This document shows, one piece after another, positions 7,720 to 15,216 of a stretch of DNA of 18,030 bases. The notes below the pieces were generated by a model. The model was not told the DNA's origin, made no database searches, and worked only from the letters and a program-made list of their open reading frames with translations. Position numbers and translations under genes: made by a program. Positions within the stretch are counted from its first letter, which is position 1; each line of letters begins with the position of its first letter. This stretch comes from Coxiellaceae bacterium UBA6002 (GTDB lineage Bacteria; Pseudomonadota; Gammaproteobacteria; UBA6002): contig DJAM01000025.1 in assembly GCA_002429595.1 (NCBI GenBank), positions 1-18,030 on the forward strand. The letters run 5' to 3'.

Positions 7720-7805
7720 TATTTGACCCCTATTCTTGGAAATCACTACACCTTTTAACAAGATATCGATTGGTCAAAAAAAGAAGGGTTAAGGAAGTAA
7801 AGGAA

Positions 7806-8186
7806 ATGAATTTTACTGTAGAAGAATTATTACATCATACTGAAACTTGGTTAATTACGGGAAAGTTAAATCCTGCTATATTAGCCGACGATTTTCAATT
7901 CACTTCGCCTTTTTGGAAAGGAAGAAATAAGGCTCAATTTGTAGAGAAATTTCTAGACCCAACTGAATATAAAAAAGCAAGCCTTTCTAATATCATCAAA
8001 TTTGATCCAGTATTACAATTTAAAGGGTTGGATGGGAGGCACTTCTCTATCATTTTGCAATATTATACCAAAAATGGTAGTAGCATTTGGGAAGCTGTCT
8101 TAGGAACAGTTGCTGAAGGAAAACTTGTTGAATTACGAACTATTTATGACTTGGAAGCTACAAAATACGCACATGGTTTGGCGTAG
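7806..8186 (+). CDS. NTF2-like (SnoaL-type) protein
   Basis: A 126-residue protein with the shape of an NTF2-like/SnoaL-like cone fold. A helical start (MNFTVEELLHHTETWLITG) is followed by LADDFQFTSPFWKGRNKAQFVEKFL, where a short polar cavity segment is typical. Beta-rich segments come next (HFSIILQYYTKNGSSIWEAV, then LVELRTIYD). Family members range from binding proteins to isomerases and hydrolases, so no reaction can be assigned. The ATG at 7806 is chosen because AAGGAAG lies 8 bases upstream; an earlier in-frame start at 7770 would add 12 mostly Lys/Arg/Val residues and lacks a ribosome binding site. It stands alone between the palindrome and a 218-base gap. Confidence 0.68.
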   Translation: MNFTVEELLHHTETWLITGKLNPAILADDFQFTSPFWKGRNKAQFVEKFLDPTEYKKASLSNIIKFDPVLQFKGLDGRHFSIILQYYTKNGSSIWEAVLGTVAEGKLVELRTIYDLEATKYAHGLA

Positions 8187-8324
8187 CCAAAGCTGGATAC
8201 CTTTTCTCTTATAAAAATACAAATTCTGTATCTTTACCCAAAGGTATTTACAAATAAATAGCCATAGGTTAGTCTATGTATAGGCTCAAGGGGCGCCTAT
8301 ACTCACAAAAGAGGATCTCACCCT

Positions 8325-8359
8325 AGGTTAAGTAATTGATTCATTGTATTCATTAACCT
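8325..8359 (+). terminator. Weak hairpin upstream of the hydrolase operon
   Basis: AGGTTAA (8325-8331) and TTAACCT (8353-8359) form a 7-bp stem with a 21-base loop, followed by TTTG. It could end the NTF2-like transcript or be fortuitous. A second short inverted repeat, ATAGGC/GCCTAT, lies at 8280-8300. Confidence 0.22.
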
Positions 8360-8404
8360 TTTGTTAGCTGGAATGTGGGTATTCAGCGATAACAAGGGTG
8401 TAAT

Positions 8405-8920
8405 ATGAATAAGCCACATAAATCCTTCAGCGTTGCTGAATGTAAAATTCAAGCCTCTATCCTATTAAAGTCGATATATTCCAACGATTTTGCGATTTCA
8501 CAAAAAGCTGCAAAACGATTTCAACGTTTGACAGAATTTAAAGATTTAAATTCAGAAGAAATTATTCATGCAGATATTAAGCGCAAACATGCACTTGCTG
8601 TAATCGCAGCTGAAAAAGGATTTAATTCGTGGGCAGATTTGAAATGCCAATTACCATTCATTCGCGGTGGGTTTTTAAATCATTGGTTTGCTAATTACGA
8701 TGAAGCTAAATCATATCAACAAACCAAAGGTGGCTTTTTATTACCATTCAAAAAACAATTTTTTATTTGTGATGCTGATTATATAGATAACCTTGGTTTT
8801 GATTCCAAAGATCATGATTGGGAGCTAATTGGTTTTGATTGGATAAAACCAATTAATAAAATTGCATGGCAACGTCTTTATAAGAAATGGATGAGAATCC
8901 AAGGAGGCAGTCATGAATAA
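8405..8920 (+). CDS. Uncharacterised protein, first gene of a three-gene operon
   Basis: A 171-residue soluble protein of unknown function. The N-terminal half is helical. It includes DIKRKHALAVIAAEKGFNSWADLK (by position, residues 57-80), which resembles the xxHxxAxExGFxSWxxLK motif found in many small bacterial proteins of unknown role. The C-terminal half (about 90-165) is rich in aromatic residues (FLNHWFANYDEA, WELIGFDWIKP, WQRLYKKW) and looks like a separate small domain. AAGGGTG precedes the ATG. Its stop overlaps the start of the hydrolase gene by 8 bases (ATGAATAA), pointing to translational coupling. No catalytic motif was identified. Confidence 0.7.
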   Translation: MNKPHKSFSVAECKIQASILLKSIYSNDFAISQKAAKRFQRLTEFKDLNSEEIIHADIKRKHALAVIAAEKGFNSWADLKCQLPFIRGGFLNHWFANYDEAKSYQQTKGGFLLPFKKQFFICDADYIDNLGFDSKDHDWELIGFDWIKPINKIAWQRLYKKWMRIQGGSHE

Positions 8921-9785
8921 AACATTTCCGATTTATTATGAAACATTTGGCAATGCTCACGACCCATGCATTATTTTAATTACGGGTATTGGGGGACAAT
9001 TAATTGATTGGTCGCCTATCTTAACCAATGGTTTAGCTGATAAAGGATTTTTTGTTGTTATATTTGATAATCGAGATTCAGGTTTATCACACCATTATAA
9101 TGAATTAGGAGTACCTAACTTTAATGAGGCAATAACTTCAATACAGCAAGGGCAATTATTTAAGCCACCTTATACACTCGAAGATATGGCAGCAGATGTT
9201 ATTGCTTTGATGGACGAACTACAAATTAAAAAAGCACATATCGCGGGTGGGTCAATGGGTGGCATCATCGCTCAGTACGTTGCATTAAATTATACTCGTC
9301 GTGTTCTCAGTTTAATATGCATCGCTACCACATCTGGCGATCCAAGATTGCCACCAGCAAAAAAAGAAATATTAGATTTTTTTGCTTCATCAATGAACTC
9401 CGAAGAACAATCATTAGAATCAGCTGTTAATAAGAAATTGAAACTATTTAAAATATATAATCATCCAGATTATTTCGATGAAGAAAAAATAGAGACACAA
9501 TTAGTTGCTGCCTTTACACGTGCACATGACTCAAATGGATTTAAGCGTCTTTTGTTAGCAATGATATGCGCCAAATCTAGAACAGAGCCATTAAAAAATC
9601 TTAATGTTCCGTGCCTTATTATTCATGGTGACTATGATCCCGTATTTTCTATTGAGCATGGCAAACAACTCTCGCAATCTATTTCTGATAGTCATCTAGA
9701 AATAATCGAAAATCTGGGGCATGGATTGCCAGATTATTTTGCTTACAAAATAGTTAATTTAATCGCAAATTTCGTTAAGCGATAA
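8913..9785 (+). CDS. Alpha/beta hydrolase
   Basis: A 290-residue alpha/beta-hydrolase fold enzyme. The nucleophile elbow is GGSMGG with Ser114. The acid is probably Asp242 in HGDYDPV, and the base is His270 in NLGHG. The oxyanion region ITGIGGQLIDW (23-33) and FDNRDSGLS (51-59) match the family's HG and DxRGxGxS elements. The order resembles esterases such as RdmC-type methylesterases; the substrate is unknown. A strong AAGGAGG lies 7 bases before the ATG, inside the end of the previous gene. The gene overlaps its upstream partner by 8 bases and is followed 11 bases later by a kinase-like gene, so the three products probably act together. Confidence 0.9.
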   Translation: MNKTFPIYYETFGNAHDPCIILITGIGGQLIDWSPILTNGLADKGFFVVIFDNRDSGLSHHYNELGVPNFNEAITSIQQGQLFKPPYTLEDMAADVIALMDELQIKKAHIAGGSMGGIIAQYVALNYTRRVLSLICIATTSGDPRLPPAKKEILDFFASSMNSEEQSLESAVNKKLKLFKIYNHPDYFDEEKIETQLVAAFTRAHDSNGFKRLLLAMICAKSRTEPLKNLNVPCLIIHGDYDPVFSIEHGKQLSQSISDSHLEIIENLGHGLPDYFAYKIVNLIANFVKR

Positions 9786-9796
9786 CGAGTATTATT

Positions 9797-10819
9797 ATGA
9801 AAAAAAATGATTTACCTACGAAGCACATAGACAAAATTAATTTCGCCATCAGAAAAGGATTAGGAATGAGCAATTGGGAATTGGTTAATCTCTTAAGTGG
9901 TGGATTAACTGGCATTCCCGTTTATAGAATAACTGTCGAGAATAAATCATATGTGGTTAAGCTTGAAGATATTAATGATAAAGATTTTGACTTACAACGT
10001 AGCTATAAGATATTAGAAACCGTTTCTAAGCAAGGTATTGCTCCACCAGTTTATTTTACAGATGCAAATCAGGGCATTGTTTTAATGAAATATATTGAAT
10101 CAAAACCGCGGCCCGAAGCTCAACCAGAAACTATACAAAAGTTTTCAGATCTCATCAGAGAGCTACATGAACAAAATTCGTTTCCAAAATGGAAATCGGT
10201 GATCGAGATATTAGAGCTGGCTTACCAAAGACTAACTCCCGAATATAAAAATTCAAATCTAATAAAAAGAAGTATGGAAGAAACAAATAAAATGACCAAC
10301 GTTTTATTTGATCCCAAAGATATAAGATCATGTCATTGTGATTTAAATCCTGTGAATGTACTTTTTGATGGTGACAAATATTTTTTTGTGGATTGGCAAG
10401 CTGCCTCACCACAAAGCTTATATTTTGATCTAGCTTACTGCTCAAATTGGTTCTTTTTTTACAATGAAGATTTATGTGCTTTCTTTCTAAAAAGTTATCT
10501 TGGAAGAGCAGCAACAGAGGAAGAAAATGCCAAATATTTTTTAATGCGAATATTTACCTACATTTATCTCGGCATTGGATTTATTTCATTGCCCTTTAAA
10601 GAAAATCAAAATATTCCGATTTTATCTGATGAAGACATTGGAAAATTACCTTCTTATTTAGACTTTATTCAGTCTCTTGGTTCAGGGGTAGTTGATTTAG
10701 AAAAGGTAGATACTCAGCAACAATTTGGTTTTATTTTCTTAAAAACCGCAATAAAAATGATGGATCGCAGACACCAACATGCCTATGAATTTTTGCTACA
10801 TAAAAAAACAATCGACTAA
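9797..10819 (+). CDS. Aminoglycoside/choline-kinase-like phosphotransferase
   Basis: A 340-residue cytoplasmic kinase of the APH/choline kinase fold. The phosphate-loop region is LLSGGLTGIPVYRI (32-45), with a candidate ATP-anchoring lysine in YVVKLE (Lys55). The Brenner-type motif is HCDLNPVNVLF with His180, Asp182 and Asn187, and the metal-binding Asp is in FVDWQAASP (Asp199). The C-terminal region is helical and divergent. Choline, ethanolamine, another small alcohol or an antibiotic could be the phosphate acceptor; DWQ and DLAYCSNW fit choline/ethanolamine-kinase relatives slightly better. It is third in the operon, 11 bases after the hydrolase; no strong Shine-Dalgarno is visible, which fits translational coupling. 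No resistance function should be assumed. Confidence 0.85.
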   Translation: MKKNDLPTKHIDKINFAIRKGLGMSNWELVNLLSGGLTGIPVYRITVENKSYVVKLEDINDKDFDLQRSYKILETVSKQGIAPPVYFTDANQGIVLMKYIESKPRPEAQPETIQKFSDLIRELHEQNSFPKWKSVIEILELAYQRLTPEYKNSNLIKRSMEETNKMTNVLFDPKDIRSCHCDLNPVNVLFDGDKYFFVDWQAASPQSLYFDLAYCSNWFFFYNEDLCAFFLKSYLGRAATEEENAKYFLMRIFTYIYLGIGFISLPFKENQNIPILSDEDIGKLPSYLDFIQSLGSGVVDLEKVDTQQQFGFIFLKTAIKMMDRRHQHAYEFLLHKKTID

Positions 10820-11202
10820 ATTATTTTGAGATTGCTCCATCTGCAATATTTTTGAGCGCTGTCGGCTACTACGAAATCATTTTCAGCTAGACAATGGAGA
10901 AATAACTTATAACTTTTTGGCTGCTACTAGCCGTATATCGAATTGGAGATATTTCCTAGTCTTAGCTAGCAAACTCACACAGATTTGAAAATGTTGCAAT
11001 TTATGTGTAAAGTATGCCCTACTACTCTGATAACGAGTGTTAGATGATTTACCAGTAACCTCAGGAAATAATTATAAGAATTCAGTGGACGAAAGATAAG
11101 TGCTTGATGCTTATAGTGAAAATTATATCTTCATCTATTTTTCACAATTAGTTTAGACACTTAGAACCAGAAAACTTATAGTGAGCACAATGAGGACGAT
11201 CA
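10820..11202. other. Intergenic stretch, no recognised gene
   Basis: A 383-base gap between the kinase gene and the lytic transglycosylase gene. A rightward frame is open for about 50 codons from about 10832, but it lacks a start codon and a ribosome binding site and matches nothing I recognise. It might be a gene remnant. The end of the gap holds the likely promoter of the next gene. TTATAGTGA is repeated at 11111 and 11177. Confidence 0.4.
11153..11182 (+). promoter_or_regulatory. Putative sigma-70-type promoter of the lytic transglycosylase gene
   Basis: TTAGAC (11153-11158) and TATAGT (11177-11182) are 18 bases apart, and the ATG follows about 20 bases downstream. This was read by eye against the -35/-10 consensus. 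Confidence 0.35.
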
Positions 11203-11943
11203 ATGAAAAATAATTTTGGGTATCTAATTAGCAGAAATACTTCATTATTTTATATCGGAATATCAATTGTTTTATCTGCCACATTATTTCAGATCTTAAA
11301 TTTAAACATTTTTGGAGGATATTATTCGAATCAATACATCAGTCAGACTCAACTGATACCACTTACCAAACTAGAGTACCAACCAAAATTTACTTTTGTA
11401 AAAAATATTCATACTTTTCAATACATCTTAGATGAAAAATACAGCTCAGCTAAATCAGCCGTACTTCATAAAGTTTTAAACAATACACAAAAGCGAAAAA
11501 CGTTTGAATATGTGCTGAAAAAAACTTCCGAATTCAAGCTTCCTGCCGAACTAGCGCTTATTCCAATTATTGAGAGCGGATACAATCCACATGCAACTTC
11601 GTACAAAGGAGCGAGTGGAATTTGGCAATTAATGCCTAGCACAGCTCGACTTTATGGCGTATCCGCGGGTCGACGCTCTGAAATGCAAGCTTCAACCAAA
11701 GCCGCCTTATTATATTTGAAAAAACTTTATCAAAAATTTGGCAATTGGGAATTTGCAATAGCTGCTTATAATGCAGGTGATGGCAAAGTCATCCGTGCAC
11801 TACGTAAAAACTCTCACGCTAAGTCTGTAGCAGAACTAAAATTACCGCGCGAAACCCGCAACTATGTCCTGTCATTTAATAAATTAAAGAGACAAGTTAG
11901 GTTTGATGATTCATTCTCTACGATTGAATCTAAAACTGCATAA
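11203..11943 (+). CDS. Membrane-anchored lytic murein transglycosylase (SLT/MltD type)
   Basis: Peptidoglycan lytic transglycosylase of 246 residues, acting in the periplasm. A single N-terminal hydrophobic helix (about 15-34) without a clear cleavage site or lipobox suggests an inner-membrane anchor. The SLT domain covers about 95-230. The catalytic Glu124 is in IPIIESGYNPHA, followed by GASGIWQLMPSTARLYGV (136-153) and AIAAYNAGDGKV (185-196), the three hallmark motifs of family 1D (MltD-like). The C-terminal LysM repeats of E. coli MltD are absent, so this is a short version. A GAGGA ribosome binding site lies 6 bases before the ATG. It appears to be monocistronic. Confidence 0.93.
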   Translation: MKNNFGYLISRNTSLFYIGISIVLSATLFQILNLNIFGGYYSNQYISQTQLIPLTKLEYQPKFTFVKNIHTFQYILDEKYSSAKSAVLHKVLNNTQKRKTFEYVLKKTSEFKLPAELALIPIIESGYNPHATSYKGASGIWQLMPSTARLYGVSAGRRSEMQASTKAALLYLKKLYQKFGNWEFAIAAYNAGDGKVIRALRKNSHAKSVAELKLPRETRNYVLSFNKLKRQVRFDDSFSTIESKTA

Positions 11944-12075
11944 TATTAGTTCACTTTTCTTGCTTACGAAGAGTAAATAAATTTACTTAAACTATTCAAA
12001 AATGAACCCTAAGACAAAACTTCCTTTTACCAGTTGAAATTAATGATGAGCTATAATTTCAAGAAAAGGTAAACT

Positions 12076-12315
12076 ATGACTAAGCCAAATAATAAGCTCA
12101 AAGCAGGCGACAAAGTTAGCTGGACTACGTCACAGAGTAATACCAAAGGTACATTGATCAAAAAAATCACCAAAGACACAAAGATAAAACGACATAAAGT
12201 CGCAGCCTCAAATGATGACCCATCTTATTTAGTTCAAAGCGTTAAAACTAAAAAACTTCCGGCGCATAAGCCTACAGCCATCAAAAAAAATCCAAAAAAT
12301 AACTTAACCAAATAG
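12076..12315 (+). CDS. DUF2945 / HVA1-Tudor-like small protein
   Basis: A 79-residue basic protein matching the DUF2945 (hypervirulence-associated, Tudor-like) family. LKAGDKVSWTTSQSNTKGT (8-26), then IKRHKVAASNDDPSYLVQS (37-55) and AHKPTAIKK (63-71) follow the family order closely. The fold is a small beta barrel; the biochemical role is not established. The C-terminus is Lys/Asn-rich. AAAAGG lies 7 bases before the ATG. It is a free-standing gene, with palindrome copy D starting 41 bases after its stop. Confidence 0.88.
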   Translation: MTKPNNKLKAGDKVSWTTSQSNTKGTLIKKITKDTKIKRHKVAASNDDPSYLVQSVKTKKLPAHKPTAIKKNPKNNLTK

Positions 12316-12356
12316 CTAGTTTAGAAATAACTAAGCCTCAAAGACCTGAAGAAGAT

Positions 12357-12410
12357 GGGTCAAGCACATACATTCCATAACTTATTTAGGGAATGTGTGT
12401 ACTTGACCCC
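12357..12410. repeat. Palindromic repeat, copy D
   Basis: The left arm GGGTCAAGCACATACATTCC (12357-12376) pairs with GGAATGTGTGTACTTGACCC (12390-12409) at 18 of 20 positions around a 13-base centre. CTATTCCTATTCCCTATTCC follows. A truncated gene fragment begins within about 20 bases of its right end. Confidence 0.82.
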
Positions 12411-12419
12411 TATTCCTAT

Positions 12420-12755
12420 TCCCTATTCCTTAGGTTTTGGGAGCTTAAAACAACCCTAAAAGATCAGTCCGTGTCTAAGCAGGTCATTGCAGTTCTTAAG
12501 GAAGTAGAGAAGAAAGCTACAATGTCTTTTTTTGTTACGAATCCGAAAGAGGAGATAATATTACTACTGAATAAACTTAATGGTACACCAGACGCCAATA
12601 ACATAGCATCGATTAAATCGATTTTAATAGGAAATAATAAAATAGTTCCTGTAGATAAATTTGATTTTCTAATGAAATATATTTTGAATAATGAGGAAGA
12701 TAACCGTAAGAAACATCTCCTTAATCAAGAAGAACAGACTAAACATGTCCCTTAA
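12420..12755 (+). pseudogene. Truncated C-terminal domain of an ankyrin-type effector
   Basis: The open frame starts with an ATG inside the palindrome and has no ribosome binding site, so it is read as a fragment. From codon LRFWE (12429) onward it aligns with the C-terminal domain of the 624-residue F-box/ankyrin protein at 16052-17926. LRFWELKTTLKDQSVSKQ matches LRLWEVYEKQKDKPLSQQ without gaps. VIAVL, then FFVTNPKE against FFSSPEDK, and IVPVDKFDFLMKYIL against IIPTLKYEFIMDLVL follow in order. Similarity begins almost exactly where the palindrome ends, and the F-box and ankyrin part is missing. This is a remnant of a second, paralogous effector gene. The reading frame is intact to its stop, so expression as a short protein is possible but unsupported. 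Confidence 0.72.
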
Positions 12756-13016
12756 TCCAATATCAATAATATTACATTCATTCTTTTAGTTATGGTCCTG
12801 ACTAAGTTTACGACTTAGTTATATCTGTCTGTAATTTATCGTAGTCAGTCTCACTATTAACTATCAACCTTAATATTTTGTTACTTCGGTAAGGAGAATT
12901 ATTCTAGATTTTTTGGTTATGGTCGACTTTTATTTATAGTAAATCAGCAAATATTAGAGATAAATCATCGACAAAACACAATAAATGGATTAAAATAGCT
13001 TTTTTTCAACAAAAAA

Positions 13017-13050
13017 TTAACATTACGTTAACTAATCCAGCTGGTATTGA
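13017..13050 (+). promoter_or_regulatory. PmrA-box-like repeat before the phosphatase fusion gene
   Basis: TTAAC-ATTACG-TTAAC (13017-13032) is a direct repeat with an 11-bp period. TATTGA at 13045-13050 is a possible -10, and the gene ATG follows at 13070. A second, more distal match, CTTAATATT-TT-GTTACT, lies at 12869-12885. The PmrA consensus in Legionella is cTTAATatT-N2-cTTAATatT. The rest of the 12756-13069 gap is AT-rich with no gene seen. Confidence 0.45.
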
Positions 13051-13069
13051 ATAAAAAAATTGAGGCATT

Positions 13070-14413
13070 ATGCACCTGCTTGAAGAACAAATCGGATATC
13101 CCAGTGAAATAAATGATTATTTATACCTTTCCGGGGTTGCTGCACTGGATAACCCTGAGTTGGTAGAGGAATTGGGTATTACTACTGTCATCAGCGTAAT
13201 GCCAAATCCTCCTGTTTTACACTCAAGTATTCGCCATCTAGTCATTCCCATCCAAGACTCAACAGAAGTGGATATCACTGCTTTTTTCGATCAAGTCTTT
13301 GATGCAATCAACACCACTAAATGCGCGAACTCAAGGGTTTTAATTCATTGTGAAAAAGGGATGTCACGCTCAGCCAGCTTTGTCGTTGCTTGGTTGTTAC
13401 AGGAACAACATACCCCTCAAAATTCAGTTAGCTATCAAATCACTTTAAATCATTTAAAAAAAATTCGCGCTGTGGTTGCACCAAACAAGGGCTTTGAAAA
13501 ACAATTGAAAGCTTTTGAACGATCACTCAATAGACGTTTTTTAACAAATCGCCAGTTACAATTGGCCAGTCTTAATAAAGATTCTCATGAATATTACACC
13601 TCTTTCCTAGATGCTAAAGATAAAACGCGTCTCTCTCAAGTATCCCACTTCTTCAATAAAATGTGCCAACAAAACAAGTTCTGGCGCCAAGAACTCATCC
13701 AATATGCAGGCTTAACAGAGGATGTCTGTCAACTCCTTGAAGATCATAAACTATGGTTAAAAAGTATCTACCTTCATTGTAGACGGTTAAAATCGAAGTG
13801 GCCGATACCCCTTTGCTCTGCTTATGTGATTGGATCATTAGGTATTGTGTCTTTGACCCGTGCCTATTTGAAGTCTAATAGTCAAACGGACAATCTTTCT
13901 GCGGTCATTAAGGGGGCTAGTTTAAATAATCAAAGGACTCTTATCGAAGCTCTCAGTGAAGATTACGATATTTTAAAAGTGGAAGCTCAGACTCACTCCA
14001 ACATATTGACTTATGCTACGAGCACTAATAACGTTGAACTTCTAACCTATCTGGATAGTTTTGCCCCCAATTGGAGGATAAAAAACCGTCAGCATGATAA
14101 TCTACTTTTTATTGCAGCATTCTACGGCAATTTCGCAGCTTTCACCTTCCTTATTGAGAAGCAGGTTGATCCTACAGAAACCAATAAAGCTGGTGATAAT
14201 CTTTTAATCCGCGTTTCACAATCGAACTGCCTTGAAATCGCTGAGTACATTAGAGACCATCTACCTCACATAAGCCCCTTTCACAGCAATAACTCCAAAC
14301 TATCTCCCCACGATTTAGCAGTAAGAAGCCAGAAAACTGAGTTAGTTGCAATCTATGATAACTGGCCAACCATGCTTAACGACTCACGTAATCACACTCT
14401 TTCCGCACCTTAA
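13070..14413 (+). CDS. Dual-specificity phosphatase / F-box-like / ankyrin-like fusion, putative effector
   Basis: A 447-residue modular protein. Residues 14-155 form a dual-specificity phosphatase domain. It opens with INDYLYLSGVAAL, carries a candidate general acid Asp63 (IPIQDS) and the P-loop HCEKGMSRSAS with Cys94 and Arg100, so all key residues are present. Residues about 173-206 (YTSFLDAKDKTRLSQVSHFF, then NKMCQQNKFWR) have an F-box-like pattern. Residues about 275-430 hold divergent ankyrin-like helices, clearest at NLLFIAAFYGNFAAFTFLIEK. A hydrophobic stretch at 248-265 is probably helical core rather than a membrane anchor. If translocated, it could dephosphorylate host proteins and recruit SKP1; both are inference. 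TTGAGG lies 6 bases before the ATG. Confidence 0.85.
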   Translation: MHLLEEQIGYPSEINDYLYLSGVAALDNPELVEELGITTVISVMPNPPVLHSSIRHLVIPIQDSTEVDITAFFDQVFDAINTTKCANSRVLIHCEKGMSRSASFVVAWLLQEQHTPQNSVSYQITLNHLKKIRAVVAPNKGFEKQLKAFERSLNRRFLTNRQLQLASLNKDSHEYYTSFLDAKDKTRLSQVSHFFNKMCQQNKFWRQELIQYAGLTEDVCQLLEDHKLWLKSIYLHCRRLKSKWPIPLCSAYVIGSLGIVSLTRAYLKSNSQTDNLSAVIKGASLNNQRTLIEALSEDYDILKVEAQTHSNILTYATSTNNVELLTYLDSFAPNWRIKNRQHDNLLFIAAFYGNFAAFTFLIEKQVDPTETNKAGDNLLIRVSQSNCLEIAEYIRDHLPHISPFHSNNSKLSPHDLAVRSQKTELVAIYDNWPTMLNDSRNHTLSAP

Positions 14414-14475
14414 TCTTATCTTTTATTAATACTATTCAAACAAAAGCTTTAAATTATAATTTTTAGCCATTAAAG

Positions 14476-14507
14476 TTAATAATTCATTAATAATTTAAGT
14501 TTATTAT
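14476..14507 (+). promoter_or_regulatory. PmrA-box-like repeat and -10 before the SGHYTPS protein gene
   Basis: TTAATAATT-CA-TTAATAATT (first TTAAT 14476-14480, second 14487-14491) has the 11-bp period of the PmrA box. TATTAT at 14502-14507 lies 10 bases after the second repeat, the same spacing as upstream of the ankyrin gene at 17926. The ATG follows 43 bases later. Confidence 0.55.
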
Positions 14508-14550
14508 ATCTCTTTAGTTAACAGTTTTAAGCTAATACTAGGCTAGGCTT

Positions 14551-15201
14551 ATGAGATATAGAAAGAATAGACGAGAAAATAATCTCGCATCAGTTACCCC
14601 AGAAAAAGCAATTGAAGATGAACATAACACTGCCGGGATATGTGCTCTTTATTGTTTTTTTGAAAAGCATGAACGACAAAATCTCAAAATTGAACTTGAT
14701 GAGAAACTGTCTGTCTGGTCCTATGAGAATTCGAGAAAAATCCTTGCCTCTGGTCGCTATATGTACGCTGTCGGGAAAAACGGTGCAATGTATGTAGGAG
14801 ACGGAATCGCTGTACATTCACAATTTAAATCCGGCAAAGATGTGCAATCTGCAGGGTGGCTGTCTTATGTTAAAAAAGAGGATGGCAAGAGTTTTGATTT
14901 AATGATTGATAATTGCAGTGGCCATTACACTCCTTCCTTGAGTCAATTTCTCCAAACTTTACGCGGCTTACATCACGTCGGCATCATACCTGACGAATTC
15001 AAAATTAGATTGAGCAAATTTACAAAAATTGATACCTCTGATCTAACAACTGATTTTTGGACAGCTGCGGTTGCAGCAGCTCAAACGGATGTATCGCCGT
15101 TAATAACGGTCAGCTACCAAGTCAATTTCCAAAACTTTAGTTATTCTCTAGAAACACAGAACGTCCAGACAGATTTAGTAACCGCTCAATTAAAAACGTA
15201 G
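14551..15201 (+). CDS. Uncharacterised effector-like protein with HSQF and SGHYTPS motifs
   Basis: A 216-residue protein. The central part reads YMYAVGKNGAMYVGDG (70-85), VHSQFKSGKDVQSAGWLSYV (88-107), DGKSFDLMIDNCSGHYTPSL (111-130), and then helical residues to about 155. I recall the series HSxF..G....AG......DG......SGHYxPS from a group of uncharacterised bacterial proteins in which SGHY.P is the most conserved part. No enzymatic activity is established for it that I can name. The N-terminus is basic (MRYRKNRREN) and the C-terminus Thr/Gln-rich, with no signal peptide or membrane helix. The PmrA-like repeat upstream and its position among ankyrin and phosphatase genes support a translocated effector; that is inference. 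No strong ribosome binding site is visible. Confidence 0.7.
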   Translation: MRYRKNRRENNLASVTPEKAIEDEHNTAGICALYCFFEKHERQNLKIELDEKLSVWSYENSRKILASGRYMYAVGKNGAMYVGDGIAVHSQFKSGKDVQSAGWLSYVKKEDGKSFDLMIDNCSGHYTPSLSQFLQTLRGLHHVGIIPDEFKIRLSKFTKIDTSDLTTDFWTAAVAAAQTDVSPLITVSYQVNFQNFSYSLETQNVQTDLVTAQLKT

Positions 15202-15216
15202 TAAAAGCAGGAACTA

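Noticed and set aside
9797..10819. Antibiotic-resistance aminoglycoside phosphotransferase
   Set aside because: Only the general kinase fold motifs are present. Choline/ethanolamine-type acceptors fit at least as well, and nothing in the context indicates resistance.
10832..10990. Open frame of about 50 codons in the gap after the kinase gene
   Set aside because: It has no start codon or ribosome binding site and no recognisable similarity; it cannot be told from chance.
13812..13866. Transmembrane helix in the phosphatase fusion (residues about 248-265)
   Set aside because: It is short, isolated, flanked by helical domain sequence and interrupted by polar residues; more likely buried core.
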